Positions 5,685 to 13,198 of a DNA stretch of 15,908 bases are shown piece by piece (within the stretch, counting starts at the first letter, position 1; every line of letters starts with the position of its first letter). Origin of the DNA: Deferribacteres bacterium (GTDB lineage: Bacteria; Nitrospirota; Thermodesulfovibrionia; UBA6902). The translations under genes and the position numbers were made by a program. The DNA is taken from positions 1 through 15,908 of the forward strand of contig JAUVPO010000014.1 in the NCBI GenBank assembly GCA_030598625.1. The letters are read 5' to 3'. The notes under the pieces were generated by a model. That model saw nothing but the letters and a program-made list of their open reading frames with translations, did not search any database and was not told where the DNA came from.

Positions 5685-7073
5685 TTGAAAAAGAAACAAT
5701 TTTTTATATTTTGTTTTTTGCTTATATTAATCCCTTGCGGATCATATGCCGGGGAATATTCACTGGAAGACCTTTATAGACTTGCCCTTGAAGGAAGCGA
5801 GACCATAAAAATAGCAGAGGAAGACCTTTATATATCAGAACGGGAAAAAGACAGGGCCAGGTCCGCTCTTCTGCCAACGCTTTCCACTTTTGGAAGTCAC
5901 ACGAGATACAGTGAAGAAAAGATCAGCAACACGCTTGTACTGCAGCCTGATTATACAAATGAATGGGGGGTGAGACTGGATCAATCTTTCTCTTTAAGCG
6001 GTCGGGAACTTTCAGCATACAAGATCACAAAGAAGGGAATAAGGAAGAGCATGTATGATCTTAATGCCGTAAAAGAAGAGTACCTCCTGATCGTCGCCTC
6101 TGCATATTACGATATACTGAAATTAAAAAAGGCGCTGGAGATAACCGGCGCAAATGTTGAAAGGTTGACAAGGCACAGAAACGCCGCCAGGACAAGACTT
6201 GAGGTCGGAGAGGTTACAAGAACAGCGCTTTTAAGGGCAGAGGCGGAACTTGCGGGGGCGCAGTCGGAGTTTATAAAATCTGAAAACGATCTCAGATTAT
6301 CAAAGACCATCCTTGCAAAAACAGTAAACATAAGCGGGGATTATGATCTGAGGGAACCACAGACTGGAATTGATTCCAGTATCAGGGAACAGGAAGTATT
6401 AAATTTATTAGTCGGGGACTGCCGGCAGTCAACTATGGATTGCCTTAAAGAGACAGCCTTCTCAGAGAGGCCCGAAATAAAAATAATGACACTTCAAAAA
6501 GAAATCGCTGAAGACAGCGTCACATATGCAAGGGGTTCATACTGGCCTGATATTTCATTGGAAGGTGTATATTTAAGGCAGGAGAACGAGCCTTCTTTTG
6601 CTCCTGGACTTAACGAAAGAATTTATGGAACACTGAAGCTTGATTTCCCTTTATTTGAGGGAGGATTGAGAATAGCTGAGGTCAGAGAAGCAAAGGCGCG
6701 ATTAAGACAGGTAGAGCAACGTCTCTCAGACTTAACACATTCGGTAAGTGTAGAGGTTGAAAATTCGTATCTTAATCTCCGGACAGTGTCATCGGTTATT
6801 ATTCAATTGCAGGCAGAGGCAACATATGCCGGGGACAATTATAACGCAGTTGCAAAACAGTTCCAGCATGGTCTTGCCGACAGTATTGATATCATAGACG
6901 CCAACACACTGCTTGTTACAGCAGAAAGAAAACTGTCCAATGCCAAATATGATTACATGTTAGCCGTCTTGAAATTAAAGCGTGCAACCGGAAGACTGCT
7001 GAAGACGGCAATCAGCCATGATCTATCAACTGTAAGCACGGAAGAGGATAAGGGGAATTCCTCAAATAAATAA
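5685..7073 (+). CDS. TolC-family outer membrane efflux protein
   Basis: This is the outer membrane channel component of the tripartite pump encoded by the next two genes. The 462-residue protein begins with a Sec signal peptide (hydrophobic 6-17, likely cut after Ala22 in SYA-GEY). Two OEP repeats rich in heptad helices follow, roughly 25-215 and 260-440, with the usual bulky patterns near DISLEGVYL and LDFPLFEGG. The length is normal for the family. The start codon is TTG at 5685, preceded by AAGGA; the ribosome site and start can pair as a small hairpin (AAGGA 5674-5678 with TCCTT 5682-5686), which might lower translation. It is the first gene of a four-gene operon, and its stop is directly next to the adaptor gene. 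The substrate cannot be read from this protein. Confidence 0.93.
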   Translation: MKKKQFFIFCFLLILIPCGSYAGEYSLEDLYRLALEGSETIKIAEEDLYISEREKDRARSALLPTLSTFGSHTRYSEEKISNTLVLQPDYTNEWGVRLDQSFSLSGRELSAYKITKKGIRKSMYDLNAVKEEYLLIVASAYYDILKLKKALEITGANVERLTRHRNAARTRLEVGEVTRTALLRAEAELAGAQSEFIKSENDLRLSKTILAKTVNISGDYDLREPQTGIDSSIREQEVLNLLVGDCRQSTMDCLKETAFSERPEIKIMTLQKEIAEDSVTYARGSYWPDISLEGVYLRQENEPSFAPGLNERIYGTLKLDFPLFEGGLRIAEVREAKARLRQVEQRLSDLTHSVSVEVENSYLNLRTVSSVIIQLQAEATYAGDNYNAVAKQFQHGLADSIDIIDANTLLVTAERKLSNAKYDYMLAVLKLKRATGRLLKTAISHDLSTVSTEEDKGNSSNK

Positions 7074-7088
7074 ATGGAGAATAAATGT

Positions 7089-8153
7089 ATGCGCAGGCAA
7101 ATAATCAACTTTACAATAATTCTCTTTGTTTTATTTCTTACATCACCACTTTTTGCAGCTCAAGATAAACCGCAGGGCATGCCGCCGGCGCAGGTAGTTG
7201 TAGCTGAAGTCACCGCAGGCATGATAGCTCATGAGAGTGAATTTATTGGAACTGTTTATTATAAGGAAGTCTCTGACGTTGCCTCTGATGTAAGCGGTAA
7301 AGTGGAGGTCGTGAATTTCGAGGAAGGGGAAAGGGTAAAAAAAGGACATATGCTTGTCAAACTTAGCTCGGATTTACTGAAAAAAACACTTCAGGCGGCG
7401 CGCGCTGATTATGAACGGATATTATCAGACCTGAAAAAGGCAAAGAAAGATTTAATGAGAGCCGAAGCCCTATATAAAGAAGAACTCTTGTCAGAGGAAT
7501 CATATGATGGAAAAATATTCAGTGTGGAAAGTCTTGAAAAGAAGAGTGCGTCTTTGCAGGCAGATGTAGAGCGCCTGGAAGCGGAACTGTATAAAAAGGC
7601 AATTAGGGCTCCATTTGAAGGTATTGTTGTTCAAAAACATGTAGACAGGGGAGAGTGGCTTTTTGCAGGTTCAACTGTCGCAACTATTGCCGGAGATACT
7701 TATGTCGATATCATCGCAGAAGTCCCCGGCTCAATCATCAGGCACATCAAAAAGGGGATGGAAACAAAAATAATTGTCGGCGGCGATCAAATTTCCGGAA
7801 AGATCATTGCCGTTATACCAAGGGGGGATATATCAACAAGGACATTCCCTGTGAAGATAAGGGCTATAAACAGTTTGTCCCTTGCAGAAGGAATGGAAGC
7901 AAGAGTAACACTGCCCATTGGGGAAAAAGAAAAAACATTTACTGTACCCAGAGATGCCGTGATAACTGTATATGGCAATACTGTTGTATATACAGTCAAT
8001 GACTCTAAAGCCGTGATGGTCCCGGTGCGCATAGCAGGATATGAAAAAATGCATGTCGGAATTCATGGTAATGGTCTTAAAGAAGGCATGAAGGTTATTG
8101 TCAAGGGCAATGAGAGGCTCAGACCCGGACAACCCGTAATTGTACAAAATTGA
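7089..8153 (+). CDS. RND efflux periplasmic adaptor (membrane fusion protein, HlyD/AcrA family)
   Basis: This is the adaptor linking the RND transporter to the TolC-like channel. I prefer the ATG at 7089 to the in-frame ATG at 7074: GGAG (7076-7079) then lies nine bases upstream, and the protein starts directly with a signal peptide (MRRQ, a hydrophobic stretch, then LFA-AQD). The 354-residue product has a barrel-sandwich/lipoyl half (SGKVEVVNFEEGERVKKG), an alpha-helical hairpin rich in Lys, Glu and Leu, the second lipoyl half (IRAPFEGIVVQKHVDRGEWL) and beta-barrel and membrane-proximal domains at the C terminus. No cysteine lipobox is present, so it is probably not a lipoprotein. The gene abuts tolC upstream and the RND gene three bases downstream. 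Confidence 0.93.
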   Translation: MRRQIINFTIILFVLFLTSPLFAAQDKPQGMPPAQVVVAEVTAGMIAHESEFIGTVYYKEVSDVASDVSGKVEVVNFEEGERVKKGHMLVKLSSDLLKKTLQAARADYERILSDLKKAKKDLMRAEALYKEELLSEESYDGKIFSVESLEKKSASLQADVERLEAELYKKAIRAPFEGIVVQKHVDRGEWLFAGSTVATIAGDTYVDIIAEVPGSIIRHIKKGMETKIIVGGDQISGKIIAVIPRGDISTRTFPVKIRAINSLSLAEGMEARVTLPIGEKEKTFTVPRDAVITVYGNTVVYTVNDSKAVMVPVRIAGYEKMHVGIHGNGLKEGMKVIVKGNERLRPGQPVIVQN

Positions 8154-8156
8154 CGA

Positions 8157-11100
8157 ATGAACATCGTTCAATTCTCCATAAAAAAACCTGTCACTATTGC
8201 AGTCGGAATTATCCTTATTGTGCTCTTCGGACTGATAGGACTCTTCCAGATGCCTTATCAGTTGAGTCCTGATGTGACAGAGCCTGAGATTGAGGTCAGG
8301 ACTATCTGGCAGGGCGCTACCCCTTACGAAATAGAGCGCGACGTAATCGAAGAACAGGAAAAGGTATTAAAAGGGATACCCGGTCTTGTGGAGATGGAAA
8401 GCTCTTCCTTCAACAACCAGGGAACGGTTACCCTGAGATTCAAGATTGGCACTGATGTGGATGATGCCCTGCTCAGGGTATCGAACAAGCTCAATGAAGT
8501 GCGTTCATATCCTGAAAATGTTGAAAGGCCGGTAATCAACGCAACCGGCACCGCAACATCTCCTGTCATATGGATGATATTAAAGCCTCTGGAAAACAAT
8601 CCGAACGACATCTATGCCTACAGGACGTATTTTGAAAATGAGGTTCGGCAGTACATTGAAAGGGTTGAAGGAGTTGCAGATCTTTTTGTGGGCGGCGGTA
8701 CGGAAAAAGAGATGCATATCATTGTTCAGCCTATAAAATTAGCTGCTTACGGACTTACGATAACTGACTTAATTAATGTTCTGGGTGCGGAGAATGTGAA
8801 TATATCGGCCGGTACAATGGGAGTTGGCAGGAGAGATTACAGGATAAGGACAGTGGCTGAATTCAAATCCCCGGAAGAAATTGAAAATATAGTAATCAGA
8901 TCTACCGGGCAGAAACGGATAAAAGTATCGGATGTAGCCAGCGTGGGATTTGGATATGAAAAACGCACGGTCGCCATGATCCATAACGCCGAAGCAGGAA
9001 TAGCCATAGGAGTCAAGCCTGAACCGGGAACAAATATCCTTCAAATGACCGACAAGGTCGAGGAAACCGTCAAATGGATTAATGACACAAAACTGAAGAC
9101 CGAGGGGATCTATCTCGAATGGGTTTATGACCAGAGACCTTACATAAACGGTGCAATTGGTCTTGTAAAAAGAAATATATTAATTGGCGGGATACTCGCC
9201 ATTACCGTGTTATTAATCTTTCTTCGGAGTTTTTCTTCAACAATAATTGCCGCCTCTGCAATACCGATCAGCATTATAGGAACATTTATATTTATGAATG
9301 CCCTCGGAAGGAATCTTAATGTCATCAGTCTCGCAGGCATTGCCTTTGCCGTCGGCATGCTTGTTGACAATGCTATTGTGGTTCTTGAAAATATTGACCG
9401 CCATAGGAAGATGGGAAAGTCTTCTTTTAACGCTGCCTATGACGGCACAACAGAGGTCTGGGGGGCAATACTTGCTTCGACCCTTACTACAGTAGCTGTT
9501 TTTCTCCCCGTTATTTTTATTAAAGAAGAAGCCGGACAATTGTTCAGGGATATCGCGATCGCTGTTACATGTGCCGTAACTTTAAGCCTCTTCGTTTCCA
9601 TGTCTGTCATTCCAATGTTCTCAGAGAAGATCTTCGGTTTATTGGGCAACAAAACAGCTCAAAAAAGATCCTTGATCACCGGACTCGGGCAAAAACTCAT
9701 AGAAGCGATAATGAAGCTTGTTACAGCAGCTACATTAAACTGGAAATCAAGGCTGGTAACTATTGTGCTGCTCACTGCGCTGTCGATATTTGCTGCTGTC
9801 ATACTATTGCCCAAAACAGAGTATCTGCCCCAGGGAAACAGAAACCTTGTCATAAACATACTCATCCCCCCTCCGGGACTTTCTTATAAGGAAAGAAAGG
9901 AAATCGGCGACGGCATCTTCCAGTTTGCCAAACCATACTTTGGGAAAGACCACAATAATTCACCGGGAATAAAGAATATGTTTTATGTCGGCTCGGATCA
10001 GATTATGCTCTTTGGCGCGATAAGCATGCATGAGCAGCGTGCAGGCGAGCTTATACCTGTGTTTATGAGAAGCATTTTCAGCATTCCGGGAATGTTTGGA
10101 ATAAGCATGCAGGCAGGGATATTCCAGACAGGGCTTGGCAGAGGGAGAACGATTGATGTTGATATAAGCAGTGACGACCTGAACCGCGCGGTTCAGGTCG
10201 CGGGAACCATGTTTGGCATTATTATGAATGAATTTCCAGGCGCACAGCCGCCGAGGCCGATACCTTCCCTTGACCTGATTTTTCCTGAAGTGAAGTTTAT
10301 TCCCCAGAGAGACCGCCTTAAATCTTCAGGGATGAATGCCGTTGATTTCGGTGTTGCCCTTGATGTCTTAATGGACGGAAGAAAGATAGGAGACTTCAAA
10401 CAGGAAGGACAGAAAAAGATTGATCTTGTACTGAAGGCATCGGAAAAAGACATCTCAACTCCTGAAGATCTTTACAATGCAATGATAAGTACCCCTGGTG
10501 GCAGGGCCGTGCCTGTTTCATCATTATCAGAATTGGTCAGGACAACCGGAATCAATCAAATCCGGCATCTTGAAAGACGCAGAACAGTAACCCTTCAGGT
10601 TACACCTCCGGGGGATGTAGCGCTTCAGGAGGCAATGGAGACTATTGACAATAAAGTTATTGCGGTTCTCAAAGACCAGGGAATGCTGGAGGGTGTTGAT
10701 GTAAGGCAAAGCGGGGTGGCGGACAAGCTCACAGAGACAAGAAAGGCGCTCCAATGGAACTTCCTGCTGGCTGCTGTTATTGCCTATCTCCTTATGGCTG
10801 CGCTTTTCGGAAACTTCATATACCCTCTTATCATCATGTTTACGGTGCCACTTGCCGGCGCCGGCGGATTTATGGGTCTGAGGCTTGTGAACCTCTTTTC
10901 TTCCAGGCCGCAGCCTTTTGACATACTGACAATGCTGGGCTTTGTTATTTTGGTTGGGGTGGTTGTCAATAATGCAATTCTTATTGTTCATCAGGCGTTG
11001 AATAATGTGAGATATCACGGGATGGATTACAGAGATGCTGTTATTGAATCGGTGAGAACGAGACTAAGACCCATTTATATGAGCGCGTTTACCAGTATAT

Positions 11101-11270
11101 TCGGCATGCTTCCTCTCGTCATAGCGCCGGGCCCCGGTTCAGAGCTTTACAGGGGACTCGGCAGTGTCATCCTCGGAGGACTCGCCCTCTCAACCGTATT
11201 TACAGTATTCGTTATTCCTTCATTATTGATGTTTTTTATCAGAATGGAAGAGACACTTAGTGTAAAATAG
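8157..11270 (+). CDS. RND-family efflux transporter (HAE1-like inner membrane pump)
   Basis: This is the proton-driven inner membrane pump of a tripartite exporter. Its 1037 residues match the AcrB family. TM1 is at about 11-30, a first periplasmic loop runs to 335, TM2-6 lie between 340 and 490, TM7 at 532-552, a second large loop runs to about 865, and TM8-12 lie between 866 and 1028. The TM4 relay motif is GMLVDNAIVVLENI (400-413): Asp404 is kept, but the second Asp of AcrB (Asp408) is Asn405. In TM10 the AcrB Lys940 position is Asn938 (GVVVNNAILIV). The motif differs from CusA-type metal pumps, so organic substrates are more likely than metal ions; the actual substrate is unknown. It starts three bases after the adaptor stop with no clear ribosome site, so translational coupling is likely. 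Confidence 0.94.
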   Translation: MNIVQFSIKKPVTIAVGIILIVLFGLIGLFQMPYQLSPDVTEPEIEVRTIWQGATPYEIERDVIEEQEKVLKGIPGLVEMESSSFNNQGTVTLRFKIGTDVDDALLRVSNKLNEVRSYPENVERPVINATGTATSPVIWMILKPLENNPNDIYAYRTYFENEVRQYIERVEGVADLFVGGGTEKEMHIIVQPIKLAAYGLTITDLINVLGAENVNISAGTMGVGRRDYRIRTVAEFKSPEEIENIVIRSTGQKRIKVSDVASVGFGYEKRTVAMIHNAEAGIAIGVKPEPGTNILQMTDKVEETVKWINDTKLKTEGIYLEWVYDQRPYINGAIGLVKRNILIGGILAITVLLIFLRSFSSTIIAASAIPISIIGTFIFMNALGRNLNVISLAGIAFAVGMLVDNAIVVLENIDRHRKMGKSSFNAAYDGTTEVWGAILASTLTTVAVFLPVIFIKEEAGQLFRDIAIAVTCAVTLSLFVSMSVIPMFSEKIFGLLGNKTAQKRSLITGLGQKLIEAIMKLVTAATLNWKSRLVTIVLLTALSIFAAVILLPKTEYLPQGNRNLVINILIPPPGLSYKERKEIGDGIFQFAKPYFGKDHNNSPGIKNMFYVGSDQIMLFGAISMHEQRAGELIPVFMRSIFSIPGMFGISMQAGIFQTGLGRGRTIDVDISSDDLNRAVQVAGTMFGIIMNEFPGAQPPRPIPSLDLIFPEVKFIPQRDRLKSSGMNAVDFGVALDVLMDGRKIGDFKQEGQKKIDLVLKASEKDISTPEDLYNAMISTPGGRAVPVSSLSELVRTTGINQIRHLERRRTVTLQVTPPGDVALQEAMETIDNKVIAVLKDQGMLEGVDVRQSGVADKLTETRKALQWNFLLAAVIAYLLMAALFGNFIYPLIIMFTVPLAGAGGFMGLRLVNLFSSRPQPFDILTMLGFVILVGVVVNNAILIVHQALNNVRYHGMDYRDAVIESVRTRLRPIYMSAFTSIFGMLPLVIAPGPGSELYRGLGSVILGGLALSTVFTVFVIPSLLMFFIRMEETLSVK
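10175..10200. repeat. Perfect 26-bp palindrome inside the RND gene
   Basis: Arm CGACCTGAACCGC (10175-10187) is followed without spacer by its exact reverse complement GCGGTTCAGGTCG (10188-10200). It lies in frame within codons for Asp-Asp-Leu-Asn-Arg-Ala-Val-Gln-Val in the second periplasmic loop (residues 673-681). It is GC-rich relative to its surroundings. Confidence 0.9.
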
Positions 11271-11276
11271 AGCAGG

Positions 11277-12428
11277 ATGCTTATCTTTCTTTTTATCACG
11301 AGTGCGCATATCGCAGCGAATTTTTATTTGTTTTTCAAACTGAACAAACTCTTTGATTTCGGAACTCCAGCTGACTTCCTGTTGGGGGCTTTCATTCTTT
11401 TCATGATGGCGTCTCCTGTTTTAATCCCTATATGCAGCACTAAATTATCTGAAAGATTCGAAAGAAATTTTTCATATATCGGGTATATGTGGCTTGCCTT
11501 TCTTGTGCCTTTCTTTCCAGCCGGTATTATCCTTGAGCTATATAATCTTGCCATGCAATACAGCGGCCCTCTTACAGGCAATGACTTCGGATCATTGTTA
11601 CTGTCCTCTGATACAACTTTATTTATCCCGATGGGCCTGTCGGTTGCAATAAATGTCTACGGTTATTTCGAGGCACAAAATTTGCGGATTGAACGGCTTG
11701 TAGTTAATACCTCCAAATTGCCGGAAGGCGTAGACAGGGTAAGGATAGCTCAAATTTCGGATCTGCATCTCGGTATTATTGTAAGAGACAAGATAGTGGA
11801 TAGGGTCGTCAACAAAATCAGGGATGAAAAACCGGATTTAATCGTTTCAACAGGCGATCTTGTTGACGGGAATATCAGACATATTGACCATCTTGCCGTC
11901 AGACTGAAAGGCATGAAAGCCCGGTATGGCAAATATGCAGTTATGGGAAATCATGAGGTGTATGGAGGAGTCAGGAAGACAACCGGATTCATTGAAGACG
12001 CAGGCTTTAAGTTGCTTAGAGGAAATGGCATTACAATTAACGATACTATTAATATCGCAGGGATGGATTTTTCCGGTGGCGAGGCCTACGGATACAGCCG
12101 CCAATCCGGACAAAAACAGGAACACCAGGTTCTCACCGGACTCCGGGAGGGTCTTTTCACCCTTTCCCTTAAACACCGGTCTGATGTTAGAGAAGAATGT
12201 CTGGGGTTGTTCGACCTGCAGCTTTCCGGACACACACATAAAGGACAAATATTCCCGATGAACCTTGCCACGATGTTCATATTTCATCACCATACGGGAT
12301 TCATAACGCTTGCTAAAGGTTCCGCGATTTACGTAAGCCGCGGCACCGGCACAGCAGGCCCCCCCATCCGCTTTCTCTCAACACCCGAAATAACAGTGAT
12401 TGATATTGTTAATGAGTCAAAGAGTTGA
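11277..12428 (+). CDS. Membrane-anchored calcineurin-like metallophosphoesterase
   Basis: A 383-residue protein with four hydrophobic N-terminal segments (about 1-20, 32-52, 67-92 and 114-131) ahead of a calcineurin-type phosphoesterase domain (about 153-376). The dinuclear metal motifs are complete: SDLHLG (Asp162, His164), GDLVDG (Asp194), GNHE (Asn225, His226), a probable His300 and SGHTHKGQ (His319, His321). The family includes the YkuE/YaeI group and lipid A precursor hydrolases such as LpxG, so a membrane lipid pyrophosphate or phosphodiester substrate is possible, but none can be assigned. It starts six bases after the RND stop without a separate ribosome site, so it is almost certainly the last gene of the efflux operon. 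Confidence 0.88.
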   Translation: MLIFLFITSAHIAANFYLFFKLNKLFDFGTPADFLLGAFILFMMASPVLIPICSTKLSERFERNFSYIGYMWLAFLVPFFPAGIILELYNLAMQYSGPLTGNDFGSLLLSSDTTLFIPMGLSVAINVYGYFEAQNLRIERLVVNTSKLPEGVDRVRIAQISDLHLGIIVRDKIVDRVVNKIRDEKPDLIVSTGDLVDGNIRHIDHLAVRLKGMKARYGKYAVMGNHEVYGGVRKTTGFIEDAGFKLLRGNGITINDTINIAGMDFSGGEAYGYSRQSGQKQEHQVLTGLREGLFTLSLKHRSDVREECLGLFDLQLSGHTHKGQIFPMNLATMFIFHHHTGFITLAKGSAIYVSRGTGTAGPPIRFLSTPEITVIDIVNESKS

Positions 12429-12438
12429 GGGAGTGACG

Positions 12439-12485
12439 CTATATTTAACATAGTGTAAAGATTTAATACATATAGGGCTTTTTTT
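12439..12485 (+). terminator. Weak terminator candidate after the efflux operon
   Basis: CTATAT (12439-12444) can pair with ATATAG (12470-12475), followed by GGC and a run of seven T (12479-12485). The stem is short and AT-only apart from one pair, and the loop is long. The T run is the stronger part of the evidence. Confidence 0.25.
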
Positions 12486-12540
12486 ATTGAATATTATTTC
12501 TTTATAATTTAAAGAGTTATGCAAATGACCGCCATTATAT

Positions 12541-12569
12541 TTGACAGCACTGTAAACTAACATTACACT
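12541..12569 (+). promoter_or_regulatory. Candidate promoter for the small ORF and zinc-ribbon gene
   Basis: A consensus -35 TTGACA (12541-12546) is followed after 17 bp by TACACT (12564-12569), a four-of-six -10 match. Transcription would begin near 12576, about 37 nt before the small ORF and about 267 nt before the zinc-ribbon gene. Confidence 0.45.
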
Positions 12570-12612
12570 TCGTGCAACTTAATCAATTAATTAACAATCA
12601 GGATAATTGAAA

Positions 12613-12720
12613 ATGTCTTTAATTTGGAGGGGTTATGACTTTTTTCTGAAAATTGGCATTTATATTGCATATCATCTGTTAGTATTTAGTATATACGAGA
12701 GAACACACTGTTTCAGATAG
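12613..12720 (+). CDS. Candidate small single-span membrane protein, 35 residues
   Basis: This ORF starts at ATG 12613 and stops at TAG 12718-12720. An AGGA ribosome site (12600-12603) lies nine bases upstream, and the candidate promoter at 12541 is about 40 bp before it. The product begins MSLIWRGYDFF, has a continuous hydrophobic stretch over residues 10-28 rich in Ile, Tyr, Leu and Phe, and ends in a basic tail with His and Cys (ERTHCFR). This is the layout of small inner-membrane proteins that modulate transporters or sensors, or of type I toxins. No homologue is recognised, and a chance ORF in AT-rich DNA cannot be excluded. Confidence 0.35.
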   Translation: MSLIWRGYDFFLKIGIYIAYHLLVFSIYERTHCFR

Positions 12721-12842
12721 GCAATGACTGTATATTCGAATAACAATTACACAAACTGAAATAATTTTAGCTTCATTTATCAAAGATAAACAGGAGGATT
12801 TTCAATAAGAGACAGTAGCCGCTTTATAAAGGAGTGAGACAG

Positions 12843-13166
12843 TTGAGTATGAATTCTGATATATGCCCATACTGCGGCAATAAGGCACTCGAAGCAGCCG
12901 CGAGATGTCTAAGATGCGGCAACTTCCCTAAAACTCAGGGAGAATGGATAGTTACATTCCAGGAACCAAGGGATCGTGGAAAAAAGAATTTTAACATAGG
13001 CGGTCTTATCGAATTTATTACGGTTTTGCTTGTTTCCAGCGCGGTTGTTTCATATCTGACAGGTTATGAAAATCCCGTTCAGTATGTAGCTCATTTATTA
13101 GATAAGACAATACAAATGTTATTGTTATTAGCGGACAGATTGAGAGAAATGTTCCAGTCTTATTAA
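12843..13166 (+). CDS. Small zinc-ribbon membrane protein, function unknown
   Basis: I place the start at TTG 12843, eight bases after AAGGAG (12829-12834). A GTG at 12834 overlaps that ribosome site, and an ATG at 12849 is a close alternative. The 107-residue product has a zinc ribbon at its N terminus (Cys8 and Cys11 in CPYC, Cys22 and Cys25 in CLRC). A polar stretch follows, then one clear transmembrane segment (about 55-72) and a second amphipathic or hydrophobic helix (about 81-105, VAHLLDKTIQMLLLLADRL). The order suggests a cytoplasmic zinc ribbon tethered to the inner membrane. I do not recognise a named family. It stands alone, convergent with the DUF72 gene. Confidence 0.75.
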   Translation: MSMNSDICPYCGNKALEAAARCLRCGNFPKTQGEWIVTFQEPRDRGKKNFNIGGLIEFITVLLVSSAVVSYLTGYENPVQYVAHLLDKTIQMLLLLADRLREMFQSY

Positions 13167-13198
13167 GACTCCTTAAATTATCTTTGAGGCTTTTTTTT
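13165..13198 (+). terminator. Terminator candidate between convergent genes
   Basis: AAGACTC (13165-13171) pairs with GAGGCTT (13186-13192) with one internal mismatch, followed by T residues to 13198. It begins within the stop codon of the zinc-ribbon gene and overlaps the 3' end of the convergent DUF72 gene, whose lysine codons contribute the T run. A real but weak terminator is possible. Confidence 0.35.

Larger units (their letters stand above)
12429..12842. other. AT-rich intergenic region, about 410 bp
   Basis: This is the largest gap between the major genes. In order it holds a weak terminator candidate after the efflux operon, a TTGACA promoter (12541), a short unannotated ORF (12613-12720) and two purine-rich ribosome-site-like runs: GGAGG at 12626 inside the short ORF, and AGGAGGA at 12792 with no start codon after it. 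I see no tRNA, riboswitch or tandem repeat. Confidence 0.6.

Noticed and set aside
7074..7088. Upstream ATG for the adaptor gene directly after the tolC stop
   Set aside because: GGAG lies just after this ATG and is well placed for the in-frame ATG at 7089, which starts the signal peptide.
8157..11270. CusA-type heavy-metal pump
   Set aside because: The TM4 motif is VDNAIVVLENI rather than the CusA form, and no methionine-rich metal relay is evident.
12517..12558. 13-codon ORF in the intergenic region
   Set aside because: It has only a weak ribosome site and spans the -35 box of the candidate promoter; likely chance.
12635..12649. Four-codon ORF after a strong GGAGG, initially suspected to be a frameshifted gene
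   Set aside because: The overlapping frame starting at ATG 12613 reads through without any frameshift and gives the longer hydrophobic product.
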